From NCBI GenBank assembly GCA_947593735.1, contig CANQDT010000001.1:1-64000 (forward strand): a stretch of 64,000 bases of DNA. Direction: 5' to 3'. Origin of the DNA: an uncultured Lachnospiraceae bacterium (GTDB taxonomy: Bacteria; Bacillota; Clostridia; Lachnospirales; Lachnospiraceae). The position numbers and the translations under genes were made by a program. Shown in pieces: positions 20,001 through 27,098 of the stretch. Below the pieces are notes generated by a model. It was not told the origin of the DNA and searched no databases. It saw only the letters and a list, made by a program, of their open reading frames with translations. Position 1 is the stretch's first letter. The number at the start of each line of letters is the position of its first letter.

Positions 20001-20777
20001 CTGCAGCTTATCGGTCTCCAGCTCATGCCATGTAACGATATCCGGCATACAATCGTGATCCGCGCAATATTGCATATATCCTTTCATATCCGTTCCGACA
20101 AACTGCAGGTTATAAGCGCAGCTGTTCGGTCCGGCAAGCGTCGCCTCGGGATCTCCCGCTTTGATCGCGTCATAATACGCTTTCCACGCGGTATTCGTAT
20201 CCGCGCCGTTTACCGGCGTACCCTCGTTGATCGGAATATAGATCAGCGCCCGATCAATATCGATCTTGCCCAGTTCATCTTTGCTGTCGCCCGGCGTCCC
20301 GTGTGTTTCTTTCCACTGCTGTTTCCATTCATGCACATACGGCGCGATCGTCTCCTCCAGGACTTTTGCATAATCCTTATAATTTGCCGTCACGCCGAAG
20401 ACGCCGTAATAATTGCTGTTGTACATCATAACCTGCTCGCCGCCGCTGGTCAGGAACGTTTCCGCGACATCCAGCGCGTCGCCGTACGGATGTTCCGTGC
20501 CAAGCGCGCCCTTTGTCGCGAGCACCTTCGGTTTCAGCGGAACAAGCGTATTCGTTGTCGGAACGTCTTCATTTGAGATCCCATACAAAAAGCCCGCTGC
20601 CCCATGAAGGATCTCCCCGGTCTGATTTCCCAGATCGACCGTCAGCGTCGGAAGCTGCTCAATCTGCCCGCTGATATCTTTCGCGCTCACAGACTGCATC
20701 CGGTTATGCGGCATCATCCCCGTCAGCACCGCTCCCACAAGCAGAAATACAAAAAACTTTTTCACATTCTTTCCCAT
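17058..20777 (-). CDS. Secreted modular clan-A glycoside hydrolase with CBM-like, malectin-like and dockerin domains
   Basis: A 1239-residue exported enzyme. Signal peptide ~1-32; TIM-barrel catalytic domain ~40-420 with a plausible acid/base Glu185 (IPINEGTP) and nucleophile Glu297 (VVINEYA), the Asn-Glu/Glu pattern of clan GH-A (GH39-like; the exact family is uncertain). Three CBM6/35-like modules follow (~488-635, ~640-780, ~790-960, each opening with an Ala-Glu-containing YEAE or IEAES motif), then a malectin-like module (~985-1160) and a type I dockerin (~1170-1235) with two calcium loops (GDVNGDGSV and ADFNHDGSV). It is preceded by an AraC regulator in the same direction and followed by the fuc remnant and fucA. 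Substrate unknown; the context points to fucose-containing or plant glycans. Confidence 0.85.
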   Translation of the reverse strand: MGKNVKKFFVFLLVGAVLTGMMPHNRMQSVSAKDISGQIEQLPTLTVDLGNQTGEILHGAAGFLYGISNEDVPTTNTLVPLKPKVLATKGALGTEHPYGDALDVAETFLTSGGEQVMMYNSNYYGVFGVTANYKDYAKVLEETIAPYVHEWKQQWKETHGTPGDSKDELGKIDIDRALIYIPINEGTPVNGADTNTAWKAYYDAIKAGDPEATLAGPNSCAYNLQFVGTDMKGYMQYCADHDCMPDIVTWHELETDKLQAMSGNMADFKRIWEGLDWTNWLKTHESPMEMPQVVINEYATMADCGVPGALVNWIARLEDEKIYGCLPFWQQANNLNGLTSDANEGASAWHVYKWYGDMSGKTADVQTSTAYNGLYGVASIDENKKMSTVIMGGADGMQRLLVKNIRATETFAQEEKVHVNVQKAEYNGYAGTVNETQTIIDDTYAITGDGNVEIFIPNANFADAYHVTITTAADDEQIELPLLRSYSQTYEAENTQTGDLTVKRTQDYNPTYYFLNGKAVLMTKQNDRITYEIDIPTDGNYNLNFLYGNGTGSNRNDMNTHKPKNVKQKFTIDGEELDPVIMENTLFTAITDCYCINRDLKAGRHRITIENMEDADLIHDALRVTYEGKEGTGSDRAAGIYEAELADFNTLADCTETGVATRTDQDGFSGNGYVTGLDTNAVPNGGGIRFTAMTEKSGIYNLTFRYQSENSGKINVYVGNTATRLDNLCASVSADNTAGAWKEARASVYLQKGINIIDLDADTALFLDYMKLSEVFDQELEAGTVQKIEAESAVLDGSSIAVKNSEGASGGAYIEGMKGDAQAADDKNKYLEFAYQAPEDGTYAMRIFQSNDDICGSHSYNIKIIDKYATVQVRNESGQITGEKRYFFINTSSDDTFKEKTVYLNLEKGKNTIRIFNDDSWHVKWGGTKSTPGTNELVNYAPNFDCFILTREALANPVSITEKEQEDELTFGTIDVEEYFRLKTDPAVAYFVDCGDHGPATLSGNDRIGVNNSVTDQIYGPDEETGYKWGVVTSETDAVEPHADDGVYTTYQWAHERELSDGLDKTVSFRYAHNQLENGIDPRYVKYLFELEPGTYDIELCMGNIWDNAANPDLYVDGQKINDAPLAIPKGGNRIVTGTFTVAERKEVEVAAYSSDPTINMNYIRIQFQFAPGDVNGDGSVKLADAVTALQMSVGMTEAGPGTPQFAAADFNHDGSVDTSDVLRILKLANGKAMEETSE

Positions 20778-20870
20778 TTTGTGTCTGCCCCTCCCTTTCC
20801 GGATAAATTTCTTGCTATTGTAATAATAACAACCAATCCTGTGAGCGTTCTATAAGAATATTAGCAATTA
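20778..20870 (-). promoter_or_regulatory. AT-rich leader upstream of the glycoside hydrolase gene
   Basis: A short AT-rich region with a TACAAT-like -10 (minus strand) and no good -35, ending in the ribosome site GGGAGGGG. A weak promoter of this kind would suit activation by the adjacent AraC protein. This is inference. Confidence 0.35.
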
Positions 20871-21725
20871 TTAAAACGATATTGACTTTTTACGATATTC
20901 CATAGGCGTACACCCCATATAGCGCAGAAAGAGCTTGCTGTAATAGCTGCTGTTATTGAATCCGCAGGAAAACGCGATGTCGGATATGCTCCTGCTGCTC
21001 TCGAGCAAAAGATCGGTGCTCTGGCGGATCCGGTACCAGTTTAAATAATAGATCGGCGAAACGCCCGTCATCTCATTGAAGATCCGGCACAGGTATTCCT
21101 TGCTTATATTCGCCTGGTCTGCCAGATTCTGAAGCGATATCGGTCGGAAATAATTGTCCCTGATGTAATCGGTGACCGCCTTGATCAGCCCGCTCCTGAC
21201 CTGCGGAGCCGATCTGTCCGTCTTTTTGGAATTTTTCATCATCCGGAAAAAGATCTCATACAACACGGATTTTATGTAAAGCTCATATCCGAACGCTTTT
21301 TCCTCATACGCGGCGCAGATTTCCTCGATCCTGCCGCACAAACTGTCCGGCAGCACAGCCGGGACGAACAGGGAGTGATCCAGCATGGGTCGGATATATT
21401 CCGCGAAGATCCGATCCGGCTTCTCGCATAACAGAGCGGGATCAAAAACAACCGCGATAAATCCGTGCCTGCCTCCGTCCGCCGCCCGTATCACGTGAAG
21501 CTGACCGGAGTTGACGAAAGCTCCCTCTCCCCGGTGAAACGTATACGGGTCTTTTTCGATCTGAACCGTGACCATTCCCTCCGTTACCATGACAAGTTCA
21601 AATTCTTTGTGATAATGAAGCGGCGCGAGCAGGTCATATTGCTGGTCAAATTTCATGCGGTACATCGCAACCGGAAAATCGGAGGTCCCATGCCGCGTCC
21701 GTTCTCTCAGATAATCGCGTTCCAT
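20871..21725 (-). CDS. AraC family transcriptional regulator, probable local activator
   Basis: A 284-residue regulator with an N-terminal cupin (HYHKEFELVMVTEG) and a C-terminal AraC double helix-turn-helix (LQNLADQANISKEYLCRIFNEMTG and ISDIAFSCGFNNSSYYSKLFLRYMG). It lies 93 nt upstream of the dockerin-bearing glycoside hydrolase in the same direction, so it most likely controls that gene and perhaps fucA. Ribosome site GGGGAG before ATG 21725. Ligand unknown. Confidence 0.88.
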   Translation of the reverse strand: MERDYLRERTRHGTSDFPVAMYRMKFDQQYDLLAPLHYHKEFELVMVTEGMVTVQIEKDPYTFHRGEGAFVNSGQLHVIRAADGGRHGFIAVVFDPALLCEKPDRIFAEYIRPMLDHSLFVPAVLPDSLCGRIEEICAAYEEKAFGYELYIKSVLYEIFFRMMKNSKKTDRSAPQVRSGLIKAVTDYIRDNYFRPISLQNLADQANISKEYLCRIFNEMTGVSPIYYLNWYRIRQSTDLLLESSRSISDIAFSCGFNNSSYYSKLFLRYMGCTPMEYRKKSISF

Positions 21726-21745
21726 CTTTTTTTCTCCCCGGAAAG

Positions 21746-21804
21746 CAAAAATTCTGGGATCACCCGTTCCTTCCGTTCATCCAGCCGGAACGGGCAATCC
21801 CAGA
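21746..21804 (-). terminator. Terminator of the trpS-cls-ptsH-hypothetical operon
   Basis: CTGGGAT-CCGTTCC (from 21753) pairs with GGAACGG-ATCCCAG (to 21803), with a small internal loop; on the minus strand the stem is followed by AATTTTTGC. Confidence 0.75.
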
Positions 21805-21809
21805 TCCCA

Positions 21810-22625
21810 TCATTTCTCTGTCGTTTCCCATTCTGTCCCAAATACTTCCCACTGGCTCAATGCCGGGAAAGGATTGGGCGCGTCCGACTTGATCAATCTG
21901 CCAAGCCTGATCCATTCGACCCGTTTCTTTTCTTCGAGCCGGATATATTGCGGCTCATCCGTTTTTCCGGTCGACACAGTGAGCGTACTTCCGTCAGAAA
22001 ATTCAAATGTGACGCTGACCCACCAGTTATCATGGTCGTTTGCCCAGTCGCAGCGGAACCAGAGCGCCATCTTGTCAATCTCAACCGTCCGCCCAAATTC
22101 GATCATGATCTCGGCGTTCGGATCCTGATTGATCCCCCAGGATTGATAGGGCCAGAACCCATGTCCATGGTTCTCGGTCACGCCGTCGATCGCGTTGCGC
22201 GCCGCAAATACCGCCTCGCCGCGGGTTTCCACATTCGCGCTCGCGTGCGGATAGCATCCCCGGTTCCCATGCTGGTCATGGCTGTTGAGCGCGAGGTTCC
22301 GGTAACGGAATACCTCGTCCTTCTCCGCGTTCCTCGCCGTGATAAGATGCATCTGCCCGAGAAAGCTCTTGGGAGAATAAGAAACCTTTGCTTCCCCGAA
22401 CGGCACGTCAAACGTCCAGACGGGATTGGTGATATATACGAGCGCGGGTGCGACCGCGTCGTCAACCTGAATGACATAAAATTCATTGACCGCCGCCGTC
22501 TGGAACCAGATGGCATCCCCCTCCTCGATCGGCTTGTCATAGACAAGCTGGACCCGGTCCGGATGGGTCTGTTCCGCCAGTACTTCTCCTTTTTTATTCC
22601 TGATGCTTAATGTCAGATCTGCCAT
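21810..22625 (-). CDS. Conserved hypothetical protein with a discoidin-like C-terminal domain
   Basis: A 271-residue protein without signal peptide. The C-terminal half looks like an F5/8 type C (discoidin) beta-sandwich (ARNAIDG ... IMIEFGRTVEIDKMALWFR ... WWVSVTFEFSDGS), a fold that often binds carbohydrate; the N-terminal half is unassigned beta-rich sequence. The start is set at ATG 22625 because AAGGAGGAG lies just upstream; a longer frame would run into ptsH. It is the last gene after ptsH, 19 nt downstream. A cytoplasmic sugar-related role is possible but unproven. Confidence 0.7.
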   Translation of the reverse strand: MADLTLSIRNKKGEVLAEQTHPDRVQLVYDKPIEEGDAIWFQTAAVNEFYVIQVDDAVAPALVYITNPVWTFDVPFGEAKVSYSPKSFLGQMHLITARNAEKDEVFRYRNLALNSHDQHGNRGCYPHASANVETRGEAVFAARNAIDGVTENHGHGFWPYQSWGINQDPNAEIMIEFGRTVEIDKMALWFRCDWANDHDNWWVSVTFEFSDGSTLTVSTGKTDEPQYIRLEEKKRVEWIRLGRLIKSDAPNPFPALSQWEVFGTEWETTEK

Positions 22626-22644
22626 TGCTGCTCCTCCTTTTTCC

Positions 22645-22908
22645 TTATACCGCCATTCGTTCATTGAGCACCTGGAGCGCTTCGTCCAGCGCCTCCTGCT
22701 CGTCCCGTCCCTCGCACCGGATCTCAACCTCGCTTCCCTGCCTGATCCCGGCGCCGATAATATTCAACAGGCTTTTCGCGTTCACTCGTTTATCCTGAAA
22801 GATCAGGAGGACTTCCGACTCATATTTTGACATGGCTCTCGCCAATACTCCCGCCGGCCTCATGTGAAGCCCTTTCTCCGCCTGTATGGTCACTCTGTTC
22901 TGAACCAT
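22645..22908 (-). CDS. ptsH: HPr family phosphocarrier protein
   Basis: An 87-residue HPr. The active-site His15 is in GLHMRPAG and the regulatory Ser46 in VNAKSLLNI at exactly the canonical position, so it could take part both in sugar phosphotransfer and in HPr-kinase/CcpA control. It could also be a second HPr (Crh-like), but Crh lacks His15. It lies between cls and the discoidin-like gene; no other PTS gene is in the window. Confidence 0.93.
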   Translation of the reverse strand: MVQNRVTIQAEKGLHMRPAGVLARAMSKYESEVLLIFQDKRVNAKSLLNIIGAGIRQGSEVEIRCEGRDEQEALDEALQVLNERMAV

Positions 22909-22922
22909 GCTGTTCTCTCCTT

Positions 22923-24494
22923 TTATATCAATGGGGCAAATAGCCGCAGAAGACTCTGCGCAAGCGTTTTCCCGAACCGGTTTTTCAATTCGGAGTCCGA
23001 TACGGGCCTGCTTATTTCAAACGTCCGCAGCATATCGTCTTTTACCGAACGTACGCTGTCCGTATGGTACAGAAATACTCCGTTCTCAAAATGCAGATAC
23101 AGGCTGCGGAAATCAAAATTGGTCGTTCCCACCGTCGCCACCTTATCGTCGCTGACCACGCATTTGGAATGGATGAATCCCGGCGTATACCGGTAGATTT
23201 TGACGCCATCCTGGATCAGCCTGGAAAAGTAGGACTGCGTAACCAGAAATACCATCTTTTTATCCGGTATGCCCGGCACGATGATCCGGACGTCGACCCC
23301 GCGCTTCGCCGCGAGCGTCAGCGCAGTGATCATCTCATTATCCACGATCAGATACGGCGTCATGATATATACGTATTCCGTCGCCGAATTGATTATATTC
23401 AGGTAAATATTTTCCCCGACGATCTCATTGTCGAGCGGGCTGTCCCCGTACGGCTGCACAAAACTGTGATCGTCGCCTGCCAGCGTCTTTCTCTCCTCCG
23501 GCCAGAACGATGAAAAATCATGCTCGGTCTCCCGGTTCAGGTTCCACATTTCAAGGAACATCACGGTAAGGCTCCACGCGCCGTGCCCTTCCAGGCGGAT
23601 CCCCGCGTCCTTCCACTGCCCGTACGGATGGATCAGATTGACATATTCATCCGCCAGGTTCATTCCTCCCGTATACGCAATGTTGCCGTCTATCGCCACG
23701 ATCTTGCGGTGGTCCCTGGTGCTGATCGCGAGAGAAAAGATCGCACGGACCGGGTTAAAGCTCACACATTCGATCCCCAGGCTCTCCAGATATTTATAAT
23801 ATTTGGACGGAACCTTGATCGCGCATCCCCATCCGTCATAGATGAACCGGACTTTGACTCCTTCTTCCACTTTCATGCGGAGGACGTCCAGGATCTGATT
23901 CCACATAAGCCCCGGCTCGATGATGAAAAATTCCATAAAAATATAGGTCTTCGCCGCCCTGAGATCCTTTAGCAGAGACTCATAATACGACTCGCCGTTC
24001 GGGAAATACGTCGTATCCGTATGATCCCAGACCGGATATCCCGCGCTTTTCGCGACATACCACGACTGATGGTGGACGCCCGGATCCATTTCGAGCAGCT
24101 TTTTCAGAACATCCTCGTCCTGAGGGAGCTGCCCCTTCGCGATCTCATGGATCTCCGACAAATGGAACTGGATCCGCTTCGTCGGGCGTTTGTTCCCATA
24201 TACAAGATACAGCAGTCCGCCAAATACCGGAAAAAGCAGGATCGGGATCACCCACGCGAGCTTATACGCCGGATTTTCCCATTTATTTACGATCCACAGC
24301 ACGACAAGAACGCTGAGCAGGAGCATCACCGCATTCACGTAAGTATGATACGCGCTCAGCTTTTCAAGAAACAAGATCAGCCACGCAGCCTGGAGAAGGC
24401 AGATGACCGCCTTGATAAAAAAGTTGCTTGTAATCACCCGTTTAATGTGCCGCGGAAGCACCGACTGTTCCCGCTTTAACTCGTTTGTATCCAT
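22923..24494 (-). CDS. cls: Cardiolipin synthase
   Basis: A 523-residue membrane phospholipase-D-family enzyme that condenses phosphatidylglycerol to cardiolipin. Two to three N-terminal membrane segments (for example VNAVMLLLSVLVVLWIV and PILLFPVFGGLLYLVYG) precede two HKD motifs: HRKIVAIDGNIAYTGG and HSKCVVSDDKVATVGTTN. It starts 10 nt after trpS and is followed by ptsH after 14 nt. Confidence 0.95.
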   Translation of the reverse strand: MDTNELKREQSVLPRHIKRVITSNFFIKAVICLLQAAWLILFLEKLSAYHTYVNAVMLLLSVLVVLWIVNKWENPAYKLAWVIPILLFPVFGGLLYLVYGNKRPTKRIQFHLSEIHEIAKGQLPQDEDVLKKLLEMDPGVHHQSWYVAKSAGYPVWDHTDTTYFPNGESYYESLLKDLRAAKTYIFMEFFIIEPGLMWNQILDVLRMKVEEGVKVRFIYDGWGCAIKVPSKYYKYLESLGIECVSFNPVRAIFSLAISTRDHRKIVAIDGNIAYTGGMNLADEYVNLIHPYGQWKDAGIRLEGHGAWSLTVMFLEMWNLNRETEHDFSSFWPEERKTLAGDDHSFVQPYGDSPLDNEIVGENIYLNIINSATEYVYIMTPYLIVDNEMITALTLAAKRGVDVRIIVPGIPDKKMVFLVTQSYFSRLIQDGVKIYRYTPGFIHSKCVVSDDKVATVGTTNFDFRSLYLHFENGVFLYHTDSVRSVKDDMLRTFEISRPVSDSELKNRFGKTLAQSLLRLFAPLI

Positions 24495-24503
24495 TTTCGC
24501 CCT

Positions 24504-25511
24504 CTACCGGATCCTTTCGGGGAATCCCACTTTCTTCTGCGCTTTGCGCAATGTCTTTGTCGCGTAGTAGCTTGCCTGTTCGGCGTTATTTTTAATGACT
24601 GTGTTGATATAATCTTTATTTTTACAGAGATCCCGGAACCGCTGCTGCAGAGGCTCAAGCTCCGCGACGACCGCTTCCGCGACCCTGCTCTTGAGCGTCC
24701 CGTAGCCGAGCCCGCCAAATTCGTTCAGCGCTTCCTCGACGCTGCAGCCTGTCACCGCGCAATAGATATCCAGCAGGTTCTTAATTCCCGGCTTGCTTTC
24801 GGAATAAGCGATCTCCCCATCCGAATCCGTCACCGCCTTCCGGAACTTCCTCATGATAACCTCCGGCTCATCCAGCAGCAGGATCGACGCGTTGGGGTTC
24901 TCATCCGATTTGGACATCTTTTTGGTCGGATCCTGCAGGCTCTTGATCCGGTCGCCCAGCTTGCCACGGTATACTTCCGGGATCGTAAACACATCGCCGT
25001 ATATGCTGTTAAACCGCATCGCGATGTCGCGCGTGATCTCCAGATGCTGCTTCTGGTCTTCACCGACCGGGACGAAATCCGCCTGATACAGCAGGATATC
25101 CGCCGCCATCAGGACCGGATAGGTAAACAGCCCGGTATTGATATTATCCGCGTGGCGCGCGGCTTTATCCTTAAACTGCGTCATCCGGTTCATTTCACCC
25201 ATATAGGTGAAGCAGTTCAGGATCCAGGCAAGTTCCGCGTGCGCCGATACGTGCGACTGATAAAATATGCAGTTTTTCTCCGGGTCAAGACCGGCAGCAA
25301 TATACAGGCAGAGCAGATCCCTGGCTCTTCTGCGCAGCTCCGCCGGATCCTGGCGCACCGTAATGGAATGTAAGTCCATAATCCCATAAAAGCATTTATA
25401 TTCTTCCGGATCAAGGCTCACCCAGTTTTTTAACGCGCCCAGATAATTCCCCAGAGTCAGCGTCCCGGTCGCCTGCATCCCGCTGAATAACGATTTTTTT
25501 CCATCTAACAT
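24504..25511 (-). CDS. trpS: Tryptophanyl-tRNA synthetase
   Basis: A 335-residue class I synthetase. The HIGH-type motif is in TGTLTLGNYLGAL and the KMSKS motif in KKMSKSDENPNAS. ATG 25511 is preferred over GTG 25520 because GGAG sits 8 nt upstream of it. It heads the trpS-cls-ptsH run. I looked for a T-box leader and found no AGGGTGGNACCGCG-like motif. Confidence 0.96.
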   Translation of the reverse strand: MLDGKKSLFSGMQATGTLTLGNYLGALKNWVSLDPEEYKCFYGIMDLHSITVRQDPAELRRRARDLLCLYIAAGLDPEKNCIFYQSHVSAHAELAWILNCFTYMGEMNRMTQFKDKAARHADNINTGLFTYPVLMAADILLYQADFVPVGEDQKQHLEITRDIAMRFNSIYGDVFTIPEVYRGKLGDRIKSLQDPTKKMSKSDENPNASILLLDEPEVIMRKFRKAVTDSDGEIAYSESKPGIKNLLDIYCAVTGCSVEEALNEFGGLGYGTLKSRVAEAVVAELEPLQQRFRDLCKNKDYINTVIKNNAEQASYYATKTLRKAQKKVGFPERIR

Positions 25512-25654
25512 GATTGTCACTCCATCTTTTCTTTGTCCTGTACCGCCCCACGCGGACAGATCCGCTGTCGGAGTTCTGTCCTCCTGCCGCCTTTCGGCTC
25601 CCTGCCGGTTTTCCTCCGATCCCTTCCATGCGGATACGGGGCGGAACTGGATTT

Positions 25655-25683
25655 ATTTTACCACATCCGCGCATAAAATACAA
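25655..25683 (-). promoter_or_regulatory. trpS promoter
   Basis: TTGTAT (25678-25683), 17 nt, TAAAAT (25655-25660) on the minus strand, about 145 nt before the trpS start. The leader between has some inverted repeats but no recognised riboswitch. Confidence 0.7.
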
Positions 25684-25738
25684 CTATCCGGGCACACTAA
25701 TTCTGCATCATATCAGACCTTGAAAGGAGATGAAAAAC

Positions 25739-25939
25739 ATGAGGGCGAGCGAAGAAACATACGAAAAAGTTGCCCGTGCGTGCAGTGAATTTGACCCGGA
25801 GGATACGACTTTTTCATTTAAAAAAGGGTGCGAATGCCAGGATTGTGAGACAAGCTGCTGCACCTGTACGCATTTCAGCGAGGATGAATATTGTAAACTT
25901 GACTTATTTGACAAGATCGTGGACCGGATAGACGACTGA
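25739..25939 (+). CDS. Small cysteine-rich protein of unknown function
   Basis: A 66-residue acidic protein with eight cysteines, six of them in the short stretch GCECQDCETSCCTC. This looks like a small metal-binding or iron-sulfur module. AAAGGAGA lies 8 nt before ATG 25739, which makes this start better than the ATG at 25730. It is divergent from trpS and ends against a strong bidirectional terminator, so it is a one-gene unit. I do not recognise the family. Confidence 0.75.
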   Translation: MRASEETYEKVARACSEFDPEDTTFSFKKGCECQDCETSCCTCTHFSEDEYCKLDLFDKIVDRIDD

Positions 25940-25960
25940 CCGCCCCGACGGACATCCAGC

Positions 25961-26000
25961 AAAAACCGGGCGGAGAAAAAAGCTTCTCCGCCCGGTTTTT
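25961..26000. terminator. Bidirectional terminator (Cys-rich gene / galM operon)
   Basis: Perfect 17-bp stem (25961-25977 / 25984-26000) with a 6-nt loop, AAAAA on one side and TTTTT on the other. It separates the convergent Cys-rich gene and galM. Confidence 0.95.
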
Positions 26001-26022
26001 GCCGATCTCCGTTCCTGACCTC

Positions 26023-27075
26023 TTATTTTACATAAAACCGATATTCTGTCGTCGTATCATATCGTTCTCCCGCCTTCAGATAGGGGCTCGGGAAATGAGA
26101 ATGTGTCGTTGCGTTCGGGAACACCTGGGTCTCAAGGCAGAATCCATGGCGTTTTCCGTACTGGACGCCGCCTTTTCCGGTCGGATTTTCGTCCGTGATG
26201 AAATTTCCCGCGTAAAACTGCATTCCCGGCAATGTGGTGCTCACGTCCATGGCGATCCCGCTTTTTTCGCTGTACGCCTGCGCGCAGAGACTGATCGCCG
26301 TGGAAGGATCGGACAATACCCAGTTATGGTCATATCCGCCGCAGAACCGGATCTGCTCCGTATCCGCGTCAATGTCGTCCCCGATCCTGCGGAAGTTACG
26401 GAAATCAAATACCGTGCCTTCGACATCCGCGATCTCCCCGTTCGGCAGGCACTCGTCGTTGCTTACCGTATACTGATCCGCTACGATCCGGAGCTTCTGA
26501 TCCAGGATCGTGCCGGACGCATGACCGTCCAGATTGAAATAGGTATGATTGGTCAGGTTGCATACCGTGTCCTGGTCGGACACCGCTTCATAATGGATTT
26601 GGAGCGTATCGTCATCGCGGAACGAATATGTTACCGTCACGTCCAGATTTCCGGGATAATGTTCTTCCCCGTCCGGACTGTGGAGCGTCAGCACAAGCGC
26701 GCCGTCCCTTTCCTCGACCTTCCAGAAGCGCTTGTCAAACCCGACCGTCCCGCCGTGCAGGTGATTGTTCCCGTCATTCAGATTCAACTGATATGTTTTT
26801 CCGTTCAGGACAAACCTGCCCTTTTCAATGCGGTTGCCGCAGCGCCCGATCAGCCCTCCAAAAAAAGTCGTCTGCGCTTCGTAGCCGGATACGTCGTCAT
26901 ATCCGAGCGCCACATCCGTAAGCACGCCGTCCCTGTCGGGCACCACAATGGATACGACTGCCCCTCCGAAATCCGTTACCGATACCGACGCGCCGGACGC
27001 GTTCGTCATCGTATAAAGAGTTGCCGGTTCCCCTCCGGACGTTGATCCGAACGGTTTTTTTGTGATCGTTGCCAT
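26023..27075 (-). CDS. galM: Aldose 1-epimerase (galactose mutarotase)
   Basis: A 350-residue GalM that interconverts alpha and beta anomers of aldohexoses. Family motifs include GLIGRCGNRIEKGRF, NHLHGG, the catalytic-His region CNLTNHTYFNLDG and GYDHNWVL, with the late catalytic Glu in GFCLETQVFP. AAGGAGGAG precedes ATG 27075. It is the last gene of the ABC-FtsX-nfo-hydG-ABC-F run, 23 nt after the ABC-F gene. Confidence 0.95.
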   Translation of the reverse strand: MATITKKPFGSTSGGEPATLYTMTNASGASVSVTDFGGAVVSIVVPDRDGVLTDVALGYDDVSGYEAQTTFFGGLIGRCGNRIEKGRFVLNGKTYQLNLNDGNNHLHGGTVGFDKRFWKVEERDGALVLTLHSPDGEEHYPGNLDVTVTYSFRDDDTLQIHYEAVSDQDTVCNLTNHTYFNLDGHASGTILDQKLRIVADQYTVSNDECLPNGEIADVEGTVFDFRNFRRIGDDIDADTEQIRFCGGYDHNWVLSDPSTAISLCAQAYSEKSGIAMDVSTTLPGMQFYAGNFITDENPTGKGGVQYGKRHGFCLETQVFPNATTHSHFPSPYLKAGERYDTTTEYRFYVK

Positions 27076-27098
27076 GTTTCTCTCCTCCTTTTGAATGT

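Noticed and set aside
25512..25683. T-box leader before trpS
   Set aside because: The leader is long enough and has inverted repeats, but I could not find the conserved T-box sequence or a terminator/antiterminator pair.
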